Shown: piece by piece, positions 53,617 through 63,600 of the stretch
How positions within the stretch are numbered: the stretch's first letter is position 1
Layout: every line of letters begins with the position of its first letter
Origin: Allopusillimonas ginsengisoli
Lineage (GTDB): Bacteria; Pseudomonadota; Gammaproteobacteria; Burkholderiales; Burkholderiaceae_B
Length of the DNA: 64,000 nucleotides
Assembly: GCA_005239165.1 (NCBI GenBank)
Contig: RAPG01000005.1
Location: 1-64,000, forward strand
Reading direction: 5' to 3'
The notes under the pieces: model-generated
Seen by the model: only the letters and a program-made list of their open reading frames with translations
What the model was told of the DNA's origin: nothing
The model's database searches: none
Made by a program: the position numbers and the translations under genes

Positions 53617-56061
53617 TTATGAGATGGCGGTTAACTGGCGGGTTTGTTTGACGGTGTCCAGGTACACGGGTAGCCAGGCGGCCGGATCATGCCCGGCATG
53701 GGCCACGGCCTGCTCAGCTATCTCCGCCATGTCGGGGCTGCCAGAGAACACCAGCAATTCGTCTTCGCAGCCGGACAAGTCCAGTTGCGCGACCGTGACG
53801 CTTGAACCTTGCTTGACGAGAAATTTTCGGCTGGCCTCGCCCAAAGACTTCAACAGTTCGAATTCAGTGGGCGACAGGCCGAAGCCCTCGATGTAGTCGC
53901 GGGCCTTGGCTCTGGGATTGGGCAGCAGAATCAAGGTGGCTGTCTGCTGAACCAGGGAGGGGCCGACCGGGTTGTCCGTGATAGCCCCCGGCTCCTGGGT
54001 AGCGAAGGCCAGCACGCCGTTTTTCTTGCGGATGGTGCGGCTGGCATCTTGCATGTCTTCCTGAAAATGCCTGTCCTTTAATGGGTGCTGGCATTCGTCG
54101 TACAGATTGATGATGCGCCGGCCATCGTGCAAGGCATCAATGCGGTGCTTCAGATACATCGTGGCTGCGCCTCGTACTACGTCATCATCGAGTAGTTCGG
54201 TCAGATCAAATCCGAAGATGGCAGGGTCGCCCGTGTCGGTGGCTAGACTCAGTTCATCGGCAGGGTTATCGAACACCCAGCCGTATTCACCGCCCTGGCA
54301 CCACGGAGCCAAGCGAGCATGAATGGTGCTTGTCGTGTCATCGTCGCTGTACGGGTTGGGCAGCAAGGTATTTAAGGTCGATAGCGTGCGGGCTTCCCGG
54401 TCGATCAGCGTGGTCAGCTGTTGCACGGCCTGCGTGATCTCGGCCTGCTGCCGTGTGGTGACCGCTTCGCCCCGGCGCTCGGCCAGGAATACGACCAGGC
54501 GCACCATGAAGGCGACGTTTCCTTTGGTGGGCTCCATCTGGAACGGATTCCAGCCTGTTGCTTCACCAAGTCGGATGTTGAAGTAGCGGCCCCCCAGCGC
54601 CATGATGAGCACCTGCATGCCCTGATCCTTGTCCCAGACAACACACGTTGCGCCAAACTTCTGCGCCTGGGTAAGCAGCATTCCCTGCAGCACGGTTTTA
54701 CCCGTGCCGGTCATCCCAATGATCATGGTGTTGCCCGGACGACGCTTTCCGGTTTCGTCCAAGTCCTCAGTAGAGGCATGGAAGTTGAAGAAGAACGGGC
54801 TACCTGTCTGGGTTTTGAGCAGCGTGACCGCGGGCCCCCAGGGGTTGCCGACCGGTTTGCCAGTCAGCTGGTTATGCAGGCTGGAAAAGCACAGGAAGTT
54901 GAGCGATGTGATGGGCACCGGGCGTGGCCGCCAATGCCAGTTACCGGGCAGTTGCGCCCAGAACCCGGCTTCCAGCGCTCGATCCAGTGGCCGGAAGCCG
55001 ACTGCCTCTTCGGCCAGCGCCGTGGCGGTCTGGGCCAAGGCCTGGCGCACCCCTTCAGCCGTGTCGCCATAAATCAGCATCGTGGCGTGATGGTCGCCCA
55101 GACCCAGGCGCGCTGACGTCAGGTCGTCCATGGCCTCAGTCAGTTGGGTGACCTGGCTGATCGAATCATCGCCGGAATCGACCAGCAGCTTGTGATGCTT
55201 CTTGACCAGCTTCTTGGCTGCGGCCCCAGTATGGCTGCCCCACGATTGGGTGAGCACGAATTCGTGCGGCAGGCCCAGTAGCCGATCCAGGTGTCCCGGT
55301 TTTGTCGCTTCCGGGTAGTCGCGCAGCTCCATCATGCCAAAGATGCGGGAGCTGGCGACGGTACGCAGTTCGCCCAATTCTCCATGGCGGCCAAAGATCG
55401 GTCTGGCGTAGGGCAGGGTGTCTCGCAAGCGTTCTCGGCTGATTGGTACGGGCCGGTGGGTACCGGAAAGCAGAAATCCAAGAAACTCGGCGGCTTCGCT
55501 GAAGGCAAAGCCCTTGCGAGCTACGATCCCCAGGGTTTGTGGATCGTAGCGGTAAAGGCCCGCGCTCAAGGCACGTATGATGCCGTTCAGGCGTTCGATG
55601 GATTCGGCTTGCCAGTGCGCAATGCGTTGCGCGTCGGCTTTTTCCAGACTGGCGAATGTGCCCAGTATCGGATCTTGTACCGGATGAATAAGCACCGTCA
55701 GGTATAGATCGTTGACCATCAGGCCCGAGGCATCGAACGTGGCGCGGTAGGCAGCATCGAATCGGGAGGCAAAAGGCTGCTTGAAAGTGCTGTCGGGATA
55801 TTCCGTGACGCGGCGGCGCACGATGTGGGAGTACAGGCCAAGCGATCCCATGGGTAGGCCGCGTAGTACGTTATGCAGCGCTTCGATCCAATCTTTCAGC
55901 TCATCTTGTGCATAGGCATCCGGCGCGCGGCCTGTTACCTTTATGACCGCCAGGTATTCATGGTTGTCGCAGGCAATGATCTGGTCGGTGACATGGTGGG
56001 AGTAGGGCAGATAGCGCGAGACGCGCCGTTCGTCCACGGCCAGGGTGGTGGCAGCAGTCAT
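53617..56061 (-). CDS. virB4: T4SS ATPase VirB4
   Basis: An 814-residue ATPase, the largest energiser of pilus assembly and transfer. Walker A is IIGMTGTGKTVLQGMLL and Walker B is RRIINLYDECQHPL. CagE/VirB4 N-terminal region (SRYLPYSHHVTDQIIACDN). Start at MTAATTLAV, 11 bases after virB3 stops; a longer frame would overlap virB3. Confidence 0.95.
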   Translation of the reverse strand: MTAATTLAVDERRVSRYLPYSHHVTDQIIACDNHEYLAVIKVTGRAPDAYAQDELKDWIEALHNVLRGLPMGSLGLYSHIVRRRVTEYPDSTFKQPFASRFDAAYRATFDASGLMVNDLYLTVLIHPVQDPILGTFASLEKADAQRIAHWQAESIERLNGIIRALSAGLYRYDPQTLGIVARKGFAFSEAAEFLGFLLSGTHRPVPISRERLRDTLPYARPIFGRHGELGELRTVASSRIFGMMELRDYPEATKPGHLDRLLGLPHEFVLTQSWGSHTGAAAKKLVKKHHKLLVDSGDDSISQVTQLTEAMDDLTSARLGLGDHHATMLIYGDTAEGVRQALAQTATALAEEAVGFRPLDRALEAGFWAQLPGNWHWRPRPVPITSLNFLCFSSLHNQLTGKPVGNPWGPAVTLLKTQTGSPFFFNFHASTEDLDETGKRRPGNTMIIGMTGTGKTVLQGMLLTQAQKFGATCVVWDKDQGMQVLIMALGGRYFNIRLGEATGWNPFQMEPTKGNVAFMVRLVVFLAERRGEAVTTRQQAEITQAVQQLTTLIDREARTLSTLNTLLPNPYSDDDTTSTIHARLAPWCQGGEYGWVFDNPADELSLATDTGDPAIFGFDLTELLDDDVVRGAATMYLKHRIDALHDGRRIINLYDECQHPLKDRHFQEDMQDASRTIRKKNGVLAFATQEPGAITDNPVGPSLVQQTATLILLPNPRAKARDYIEGFGLSPTEFELLKSLGEASRKFLVKQGSSVTVAQLDLSGCEDELLVFSGSPDMAEIAEQAVAHAGHDPAAWLPVYLDTVKQTRQLTAIS

Positions 56062-56072
56062 GAAAACATCCT

Positions 56073-56393
56073 TTATTTGATGAGTGCGCGCCAGGGCCGA
56101 CGCCGGTGATAGCCCTGCAGGGCGTAACTTGAGCCTCGCCAGAAGCGTTGGTTGCGATTGCGCCGCCGCGTTTTCAATTCGAGCCACAGCACATCCAGCG
56201 CTTTATCATCATCGCGGGTGAGAATGGCGAGCGTGGGTATGACGATGAAGAGCAAGCCCCACCAGGCCAGACCTGCCGTCATGGCGACTATGGCTACGCA
56301 GGTAAAGGCACCCAGTAATAGCTTGGTGGGAACGCCCATGAAGGTGGCCTTGCGGCCCAGTCCTCTAAAGACCGGATAGGTGTTGGTTGCCAT
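56073..56393 (-). CDS. virB3: T4SS protein VirB3
   Basis: A 106-residue protein with two hydrophobic segments (LLLGAFTCVAIVAMTAGLAWWGLLFIVIP region) and a basic C-terminus (KTRRRNRNQRFWRGSSY). It matches VirB3 in size, topology and position between virB2 and virB4. Confidence 0.9.
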   Translation of the reverse strand: MATNTYPVFRGLGRKATFMGVPTKLLLGAFTCVAIVAMTAGLAWWGLLFIVIPTLAILTRDDDKALDVLWLELKTRRRNRNQRFWRGSSYALQGYHRRRPWRALIK

Positions 56394-56396
56394 GGC

Positions 56397-56717
56397 TTAC
56401 CTCCAAAGCAACACAACCAGTTCGGCAACGGATCCGGCCAGCAGCACGCCAATGCCCCAACGAATGGCATCGTCTTTACGCATGACCTCTGCGGAATACA
56501 GTACAAAAATGATGACGCCGATGATGATGGCCGCAATGGGCAGGATGACATCCAGATTGTCTCGGAGGGTCTGCAATGTCGTTTGCGCTCGGGAAAGTCC
56601 GCCGATGGATTGTGCAAATGCAGCCTGATGGATACCGAACAGTAGTGCGGCTGTAGTCGGTTTACTGATGATCCGTAGGAAGGACATAGCGTTCTTGATG
56701 CGTGTCAGTAGAGACAT
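56397..56717 (-). CDS. virB2: T4SS major pilin VirB2
   Basis: A 106-residue pilin precursor with a signal region ending AAFAQS and two helices (DVILPIAAIIIGVIIFVLYSA and WGIGVLLAGSVAELVVLLW) joined by a short basic loop, as in VirB2/TrbC pilins. Confidence 0.9.
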   Translation of the reverse strand: MSLLTRIKNAMSFLRIISKPTTAALLFGIHQAAFAQSIGGLSRAQTTLQTLRDNLDVILPIAAIIIGVIIFVLYSAEVMRKDDAIRWGIGVLLAGSVAELVVLLWR

Positions 56718-56807
56718 GTAAAGACTCCTGCCCCTGGGGACCAAGTGGCGCAGGGGTGGTGGTTGGTAAGAAAAGGAATAAGCGCGGCCACGTTGGCCAA
56801 AAGTGCG

Positions 56808-57473
56808 TCAGGTGTCGGAGTTAGCGCTGCTTTCTGGCTCGTCGTCACGCGTTTGTGAAAAACCGTCGGTTGCCGGATTGGCGCTGAAACCGTCCGGTGC
56901 GCCTTCTGGTGGAGCCGGTGGTCCTTGATCGGGTTTCTGCGCTGGCTCTGCCGGCGTGGCCTTTGTCGCGGGCTCGGCCGTTTCGTTTTTCAACGGTGCC
57001 AAGGCAGGAACCTTGATCTTGGCTTGGGCCAGTACTTTGCCGACATAGCCATTGGTGAAACCACGCTTGAAATTGCCGGTGTTGTAGCAGGACAGTGCGG
57101 CGCGTAAGGCATGCTGCGGGTCCGTCTGTCGGGGTAGCGCTCTGGCATAGCACTCTGCCAGTACTGTCTGGGCAGCCGCCAAGTTGCGGCAGGGATCAAA
57201 GACGGTCTTGCTATCCAGATTCAACCACGCCCAGTTGCGAACATTGATCTGTCCCAGCCCGGCATCGAAGTCAATGCCTTGGTCAATGAGGCGATCAGCG
57301 ACTGTGGTCGCTTCGGCCAAGGTTTGAGGTTGCCGTCGAAGGTGCTGGCCCTTGCGGTTGACGCCGATGGCGTACTGCTGGACTCGGGATTCATGACGAA
57401 TCAGTGCATGCAGGGTGACTGGGTGGATGTTGGGCGCGCAGGTGAGGGCCAAGGCTGCTATTTCTGCGATCAT
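56808..57473 (-). CDS. virB1: T4SS lytic transglycosylase VirB1
   Basis: A 221-residue murein hydrolase that opens peptidoglycan for the channel. The catalytic Glu is in HALIRHESRVQQYAIG, followed by GLGQINVRNWAWLN and a typical ALSCYNTGNFKRGFTNGY. The C-terminal 60 residues are Pro/Ala-rich and low complexity. Confidence 0.93.
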   Translation of the reverse strand: MIAEIAALALTCAPNIHPVTLHALIRHESRVQQYAIGVNRKGQHLRRQPQTLAEATTVADRLIDQGIDFDAGLGQINVRNWAWLNLDSKTVFDPCRNLAAAQTVLAECYARALPRQTDPQHALRAALSCYNTGNFKRGFTNGYVGKVLAQAKIKVPALAPLKNETAEPATKATPAEPAQKPDQGPPAPPEGAPDGFSANPATDGFSQTRDDEPESSANSDT

Positions 57474-57484
57474 GCCTGGCTCCT

Positions 57485-58150
57485 TCAGCGTCCACGCCGG
57501 TGTCTGGGATTCGTTAGGGAAAAATTCCAGCCTTTCGCCCATAACCCGCTATGGTCGGCATCCCATTTGGCTTGTGCCGCTTCGAATTCTTCGGCTTTGA
57601 CCCAATGCCCGCCCATGGTTGGCCTGCCGACGTAGCGTACAGACAGCTCATACGTCCAGGCGTGATCGTTGTAAACGACACAATAGGTGGGTAGCTGGTC
57701 GAGTGTGACTGTAGGTAGCGGATGGACTTCGTAGACGGTCTGACCGCTGTCACCGCCGTATTCACGCTTGCGCCATTTGTACGCCGTATCGGCATAGGTT
57801 TGGTTCAAGAATTCCGCGTCGCATTTGCCAGCACCGCGTGATATGGCATCAATGCGCTCTGACATGCCTGAGTCGCCGGACGCGGGACACTGGGATAGAA
57901 AGGAACGTCTCGCTGAGACGGTAGCAGACCAGTCCAGGCCGTGCTTGTTGTACTTCCTGATGTCGAAGTAGTGGTCCAGGGATGGACTGCATTCGCCCGG
58001 TCGCAAGCTGGAAGACAGGCAGAGCGTTGCTTCGCAGGCTAGGCGGGGGACGCCCGTGAGCAGGTCAGCGGTGTCGGCAGCATGAGTGACAGGAGCCAGG
58101 ACGCAGGCGAGCGCCAGCGCCCCAGCCCGCAAGGCGGGAAGGGTGTGCAT
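57485..58150 (-). CDS. trbM: TrbM-like conjugal transfer protein
   Basis: A 221-residue periplasmic protein with signal peptide (AGALALACVLAPVTHAAD) and the Cys-rich TrbM/KikA core: ACEATLCLSSSLRPGECSPSLDHYF. It lies 11 bases before virB1 and is likely the first gene of the transfer operon. TrbM occurs in IncP-type and related systems; its role is not well defined. Confidence 0.85.
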   Translation of the reverse strand: MHTLPALRAGALALACVLAPVTHAADTADLLTGVPRLACEATLCLSSSLRPGECSPSLDHYFDIRKYNKHGLDWSATVSARRSFLSQCPASGDSGMSERIDAISRGAGKCDAEFLNQTYADTAYKWRKREYGGDSGQTVYEVHPLPTVTLDQLPTYCVVYNDHAWTYELSVRYVGRPTMGGHWVKAEEFEAAQAKWDADHSGLWAKGWNFSLTNPRHRRGR

Positions 58151-58200
58151 GAAGATGTCTCCGGGAATGGGTACGGCAGGCCTTGGAACAGGCCGAGGAC

Positions 58201-58270
58201 GAATCAGCGTTGACGCTGGAGATTCTGTTGGGCGATGGCGATTTGTTCAGGCTTGGCCATGGCCCGCAGC
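58201..58270 (-). pseudogene. 3' remnant of a ribbon-helix-helix gene (partial duplicate)
   Basis: These 70 bases match 59027-59096, the 3' end of the RHH gene, at 61 of 70 positions. On the minus strand it reads LRAMAKPEQIAIAQQNLQRQ then Arg-stop, against the intact LRAMAKPEHIAIAQQTLQHQ. No start is present. The two copies bracket the toxin-antitoxin pair. Confidence 0.75.
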
Positions 58271-58286
58271 CTGTACGGCTATAGTC

Positions 58287-58622
58287 TTAGGCATGAGTCA
58301 GCATCAGATGGCCGACTGTCTCCGGTGTTTTACGCAGGCGAATTTCTATGTCATAGCCCAGGCGGTTCAGGCAGTCCATCAGCTTGCGCTCGGATAGATT
58401 TGAGAACTCACCGCGCAGCAGACTCGATACTTTGGGTTGTGTCAGACCCATGCGCTGTGCCGCTTCGACTTGGGTAAGTCCACGCTCCCGAATGGCTTTG
58501 GCGATTTCGGTAGTCAGCCCCGATTTGATCTGTAGCTTCTCGGCATCGGGTAGGCCGAGGTCTGCGAATACATTGCCCGAGCTGGCCTCGATTTCAACTC
58601 CTGCAACAATGCGTTTAGTCAT
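58287..58622 (-). CDS. higA: XRE-family antitoxin (HigA-like)
   Basis: A 111-residue protein whose centre is a helix-turn-helix: LTQVEAAQRMGLTQPKVSSLLRGE. It begins four bases before the toxin gene ends (ATGA overlap), giving the toxin-first order of HigBA modules. It should neutralise the toxin and repress the pair. Confidence 0.86.
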   Translation of the reverse strand: MTKRIVAGVEIEASSGNVFADLGLPDAEKLQIKSGLTTEIAKAIRERGLTQVEAAQRMGLTQPKVSSLLRGEFSNLSERKLMDCLNRLGYDIEIRLRKTPETVGHLMLTHA

Positions 58623-58984
58623 TTTTTCAACTCCTGAGCAACGAGGGCGGCGGCTTTGAGGCGCTGGCGAATGATGTCCATATCTGGCTTGGGCGTTTCA
58701 ATACCGCGCTTGCTCTTCTTTTGAAAGACATGCAGCACAAACACGGCCTCAGAGAACCGCACGGTGTAGACGGTTCGGTATGTGCTGCCGGAGTCGTCTT
58801 CGATGATCTCCAGTACACCTGCGCTGCCGAAGCCACTCAGCACCTTTACTGCTTCGTGCTGTTCACCTCGTTGGGCGGTATCAAGAACATGGCCAAAGAA
58901 TTTCCGTACTGGCACAGGTAACGCCAGCAGATCTTTCTTGCTGCTACCAAGCCAAAAAAGCGGTTTTATAGGGGCAGGCTTCAC
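58619..58984 (-). CDS. higB: RelE/HigB-type toxin (phage Gp49-like)
   Basis: A 121-residue toxin with the Gp49/HigB pattern: DLLALPVPVRKFFGHVLDTAQRG, then TYRTVYTVRFSEAVFVLHVFQKKSKRG. These are mRNA interferases acting on the ribosome. It helps keep the element in the population. Confidence 0.86.
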   Translation of the reverse strand: MKPAPIKPLFWLGSSKKDLLALPVPVRKFFGHVLDTAQRGEQHEAVKVLSGFGSAGVLEIIEDDSGSTYRTVYTVRFSEAVFVLHVFQKKSKRGIETPKPDMDIIRQRLKAAALVAQELKK

Positions 58985-59029
58985 GTTAATATACCATTTC
59001 AGGGATAGTTTGACTACGTCCAGTAAGAA

Positions 59030-59323
59030 TCAGCGTTGATGCTGCAGTGTTTGTTGCGCGATGGCAATGTGTTCAGGCTTGGCCATGGCGCGCAGCAGAT
59101 GGGCGGTTTCGATGGCGGCCAGACGGGTATCGCGCAGATGACCCAGGTCTGCCACGATCTGACGCAACAGCGTCAATTCTTCCTGCAGCATGTCATCGGC
59201 GGACAGTCGCCTCCTCATGTAATCCGAGAGGGACAGCCCTGAGAGAGCTGCCGCCTCGCCCAGACGAGCGGCATGGGAGGGAGTCACTCGGATGCGGATG
59301 ACTTCAGAAAGGGACTCATTCAT
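59030..59323 (-). CDS. Ribbon-helix-helix protein, possible relaxosome accessory
   Basis: A 97-residue protein. The N-terminal strand plus two helices (EVIRIRVTPSHAARLGEAAALSGLSLSDYMRRRL) form an RHH DNA-binding fold seen in MobC/TrwA-like and antitoxin-like proteins. The C-terminal half is a helical tail. Standing alone near the integrase it could act at oriT, att or its own promoter; target unknown. Confidence 0.72.
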   Translation of the reverse strand: MNESLSEVIRIRVTPSHAARLGEAAALSGLSLSDYMRRRLSADDMLQEELTLLRQIVADLGHLRDTRLAAIETAHLLRAMAKPEHIAIAQQTLQHQR

Positions 59324-59396
59324 GGGTAGGTTCCTTGGGAGATACAGTCAGTCGTCACTTGAGCATTGCCACCAGATAGCAATGCCCTAAGTTTCG

Positions 59397-60710
59397 TCAT
59401 GTCCCGACCCGTAGCGCAGGCCGTGGCCGATGACGGATGAATTGCAGTATGTTGTCCTCGGGCATAGGCATCTGCCCAACTTCCAGCTCATCCAGAAAGT
59501 CGGCCCATTGCTGCACCATCGTTTTGCGCTGGGCAATGAAGGCTGCGCGGTCATAACTGCTGCCGAGCTCTTCGTCTGAAGTGTGGGCCAGATGGCGTTC
59601 GATGACGTCGGGCTCCCAGCCCAGATGTTCGCGGATCATCGTGCGTGCTGTGGCGCGAAAGCCGTGACCGGTGATTTCTTCCTTCGTGTCATAGCCCATG
59701 GTGCGCAGCGCCGCGTTAATCGTGTTATCGCTGATGTAGCGGCTTTTCTCCGAGCGTCGTGACATGCTGCGGAACACGGGGCCGGTGGGGCCAGTCAATG
59801 GATATAGCTCCCGCAGAACTTCCAAGGCCTGGCGAGGTAGCGGTACGATGTGTGCCGGCGTGCGGCTATCCCGTTTTTGCCACTCACGCATCTTCATTTT
59901 CTCGGGCGGGCAGCGCCATAGTTCAACTTCAAAGTTGATGTCCTCCCAGTCAGCGAGCCGGATCTGGCCTGGCCGCTGAAACATCATGGGCGCAAGCCTC
60001 AATGCACATCGCGTGATGAAATGGCCGTGGTAGCTGCGAATATCGCGGAGCAGTTGTCCAAGTTGGGCAGGTTCGGTAATCGCTGCGAAATGCCGACTGC
60101 GTGGCGGTGGCAGGCCGCCGGTGTTCTTGTTGACGAAATTCTTGCTCGGCTCCAGCGCTCCCACGTCTACAGCGTATTGGTAGACGTGCTGAACGGCCTC
60201 GCGCACACGCTGGGCTGTTTCCAGATTGCCGCGATCCTTCGGACGATGCAGGCACCGGACAATTTCCGTGGGCAGAATCACCTCAATTGGTTTGTGTCCC
60301 ACCCATGGGAAGATGTGGATTTCCAAATGTCGGATGACTTTCTGGGCGTAGTCCTCCGACCATTCCCGGTCTTTCTTGGCACTGGTGTGCCAGGCGCGGG
60401 CTAGTAACTCGAAGGTATGCAGACGAGCGATGCGCGCCAGCTCTTCCTGGTGCTCACGGACTTCTTTCGGGTCCAGGCCATTGGCTCGTTGACTGTTGGC
60501 TTCGTATGCCTTGGCTCGTGCCTGCGCGAGGGAAACTTCCGGGTATGGCCCCATCCCAAGTTTGATGGGCTTGCTATCCTTCATGTAACGGTAAATCCAG
60601 GCCTTACCCGTGGTTCGCACACGCAGGTACAGATTGTCCCCGTCATTCAGTAGGTATTCCTTCTGGCCAGGCTTGGCCGCTTTGATCTGTGTTTCGCTTA
60701 GTAAGCCCAA
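59397..60710 (-). CDS. int: Tyrosine site-specific integrase (tRNA-targeting, DUF4102 type)
   Basis: A 437-residue recombinase in the P4-like class. The N-terminal DUF4102 arm-binding domain begins LSETQIKAAKPGQKEYLL. Catalytic residues: Arg in MMFQRPGQIRLADW, His-Arg in GHGFRATART, His in HLAHTSDE and the nucleophile Tyr in LGSSYDRAAF. No ATG exists near the domain start; TTG at 60710 with GGGGG upstream is the best start. It is encoded 174 bases from the tRNA-Phe 3' end, pointing away from it. Confidence 0.92.
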   Translation of the reverse strand: MGLLSETQIKAAKPGQKEYLLNDGDNLYLRVRTTGKAWIYRYMKDSKPIKLGMGPYPEVSLAQARAKAYEANSQRANGLDPKEVREHQEELARIARLHTFELLARAWHTSAKKDREWSEDYAQKVIRHLEIHIFPWVGHKPIEVILPTEIVRCLHRPKDRGNLETAQRVREAVQHVYQYAVDVGALEPSKNFVNKNTGGLPPPRSRHFAAITEPAQLGQLLRDIRSYHGHFITRCALRLAPMMFQRPGQIRLADWEDINFEVELWRCPPEKMKMREWQKRDSRTPAHIVPLPRQALEVLRELYPLTGPTGPVFRSMSRRSEKSRYISDNTINAALRTMGYDTKEEITGHGFRATARTMIREHLGWEPDVIERHLAHTSDEELGSSYDRAAFIAQRKTMVQQWADFLDELEVGQMPMPEDNILQFIRHRPRPALRVGT

Positions 60711-60883
60711 GACTTGTACCCCCAAAGGCTGTTTTTCACGAAACCATTGTGGGGTACAAACTGGGGTACAGACAAATGCGGGATATAGCGACGCGCAGTG
60801 AGACGTCCTGGGCGATGATTGTCGCCTAAGATATTGATATTTCTGCGTTTTGGGATGTTTTGAAGCGTGCTGGAACAGCAAGA

Positions 60884-60959
60884 TGGTGGCCTGGGGCGGA
60901 ATCGAACCACCGACACAAGGATTTTCAATCCTCTGCTCTACCGACTGAGCTACCAGGCC
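60884..60959 (-). tRNA. tRNA-Phe(GAA), integration site of the element
   Basis: A 76-base cloverleaf: acceptor GGCCTGG/CCAGGCC, D-arm GCTC...GAGC, anticodon arm with loop TTGAAAA and anticodon GAA, T-loop TTCGATT, discriminator A and encoded CCA. Its 3' half forms the junction with the integrase side of the element, the usual attachment site for this integrase class. Confidence 0.96.
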
Positions 60960-61157
60960 ACTGAAAGGCGAAATAATACACGAAAATTTCAAAGCGTGCT
61001 TGCGGGTGAGCCAGGAAGAGTGAGGGCTTTTAGCATCAAGTTTGATCTCGCGCAGGCAAAAACCGTGCCAAAACAACGACAAAGGTTTAGCAAAGCTGTG
61101 GCGGGTACTATAATAGGCGGTGTCCCAAAGTGCGCCTGGCGCTAATTCAAGAGACTT

Positions 61158-62432
61158 ATGTCAGTAGACGTATTAACTTTCGGCCTGAATCATGTTTCTG
61201 CACCCGTAGCGGTGCGGGAGCGCGTGTCGTTTCCGATGGATGTCTTGAAGCCCGCGCTCGACGGCCTGCGGTCCGCATTTGGTTCGTCGGTCAAAGAGGC
61301 GGCCATCCTATCAACCTGTAATCGCACCGAAATCTACTGTGCGGCCGAACCGCAGGTGCAAGAGCACCTGCCTTCATGGCTGGCAGACTTCAACAGCCTT
61401 GAAGCCAACAGCCTGCAGCCACATCTGTATCAATATCAGCGCAACGAAGCAGTGCGGCATACGTTCCGTGTCGCTAGCGGGCTTGACTCCATGGTGCTGG
61501 GCGAGCCGCAAATACTGGGGCAAATGAAAGACGCAGTGCGCGCGGCCGAGCAGGCCGGTGCGCTGGGCACCTTACTGCATCAGCTCTTTCAGCGCACCTT
61601 TTCGGTGGCCAAAGAGGTTCGCTCGCAAACCGCTATTGGCACGCAGTCGGTTTCCATGGCCGCTGCCGCCGTAAAGCTGGCCGAGCGCGTGCTGGGCGAT
61701 CTGTCTCAGGCCAACGTGCTGTTCATCGGTGCCGGCGAAATGATCGAGCTTTGCGCCACGCACTTTGCTGCGGTGCATCCCAAGTCCATGATGGTGGCCA
61801 ACCGTACGCTAGACCGGGCAGAAGCCCTGGCTTCGCGCTTTATGGCAAAAACCATGCAGCTGTCAGATATCCCTGACAAACTGGCTAATTACGACGTAAT
61901 CGTATCCTGTACGGCCAGCACCCTGCCCATACTCGGGCTGGGTATGGTCGAGAGGGTTACCCGTGCGCGCCGGCACAAGCCTATGGTCATGGTTGATCTG
62001 GCCGTGCCCCGCGATATTGAAACCGAAGTTGGCCGTCTGGCCGACGTGTATCTGTATTCGGTTGATGACCTGGGTCGCATGGTGCAAAGCGGCACCGACG
62101 CACGCCGCGCGGCAGTCGTGCAGGCCGAAGCCATCATCGATACGCGTGTGCAGCATTTTATGCATTGGCTGCAAACACGTGCGGTGGTGCCTGCCATTAT
62201 TGATTTTCAGCAGGCTGCCGATCAGGTGCGCGAGAGCGAACTCGAACGTGCCCGTCGTATGCTGGCGCGGGGCGATGCGCCCGAGCTGGTCATAGAGCAA
62301 CTAGCCCATGGCCTTACGCAAAAATACATGCATGGGCCTCTTGTGGCGCTAAATCGTACCGAAGACGACGAGCGCAAGCAATTGCTTAACCTGTTGCCGC
62401 GTCTGCTTCCCCGCGTCGACCGCAGGCGTTAG
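61158..62432 (+). CDS. hemA: Glutamyl-tRNA reductase HemA
   Basis: A 424-residue enzyme that reduces Glu-tRNA to glutamate-1-semialdehyde, the first step of C5 tetrapyrrole synthesis. The catalytic Cys is in [11 protein letters not shown]; the NADPH-binding domain has [12 protein letters not shown]; a C-terminal dimerisation domain follows. Core chromosomal gene with 78 bases to prfA. Confidence 0.96.
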   Translation: MSVDVLTFGLNHVSAPVAVRERVSFPMDVLKPALDGLRSAFGSSVKEAAILSTCNRTEIYCAAEPQVQEHLPSWLADFNSLEANSLQPHLYQYQRNEAVRHTFRVASGLDSMVLGEPQILGQMKDAVRAAEQAGALGTLLHQLFQRTFSVAKEVRSQTAIGTQSVSMAAAAVKLAERVLGDLSQANVLFIGAGEMIELCATHFAAVHPKSMMVANRTLDRAEALASRFMAKTMQLSDIPDKLANYDVIVSCTASTLPILGLGMVERVTRARRHKPMVMVDLAVPRDIETEVGRLADVYLYSVDDLGRMVQSGTDARRAAVVQAEAIIDTRVQHFMHWLQTRAVVPAIIDFQQAADQVRESELERARRMLARGDAPELVIEQLAHGLTQKYMHGPLVALNRTEDDERKQLLNLLPRLLPRVDRRR

Positions 62433-62510
62433 CGGCGCTGGCCTGTTCCAATAGCCGCCTGGCTGATGCTATTCTGCATCCGCCTCCATCACTGATTTAC
62501 TCTTGTCCCT

Positions 62511-63590
<1,080 letters not shown>

Positions 63591-63600
63591 GGCGAACCCT

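Noticed and set aside
54421..55116. Long plus-strand open frames inside virB4.
   Set aside because: Antisense shadows of a GC-rich gene; no domain, no ribosome binding site.
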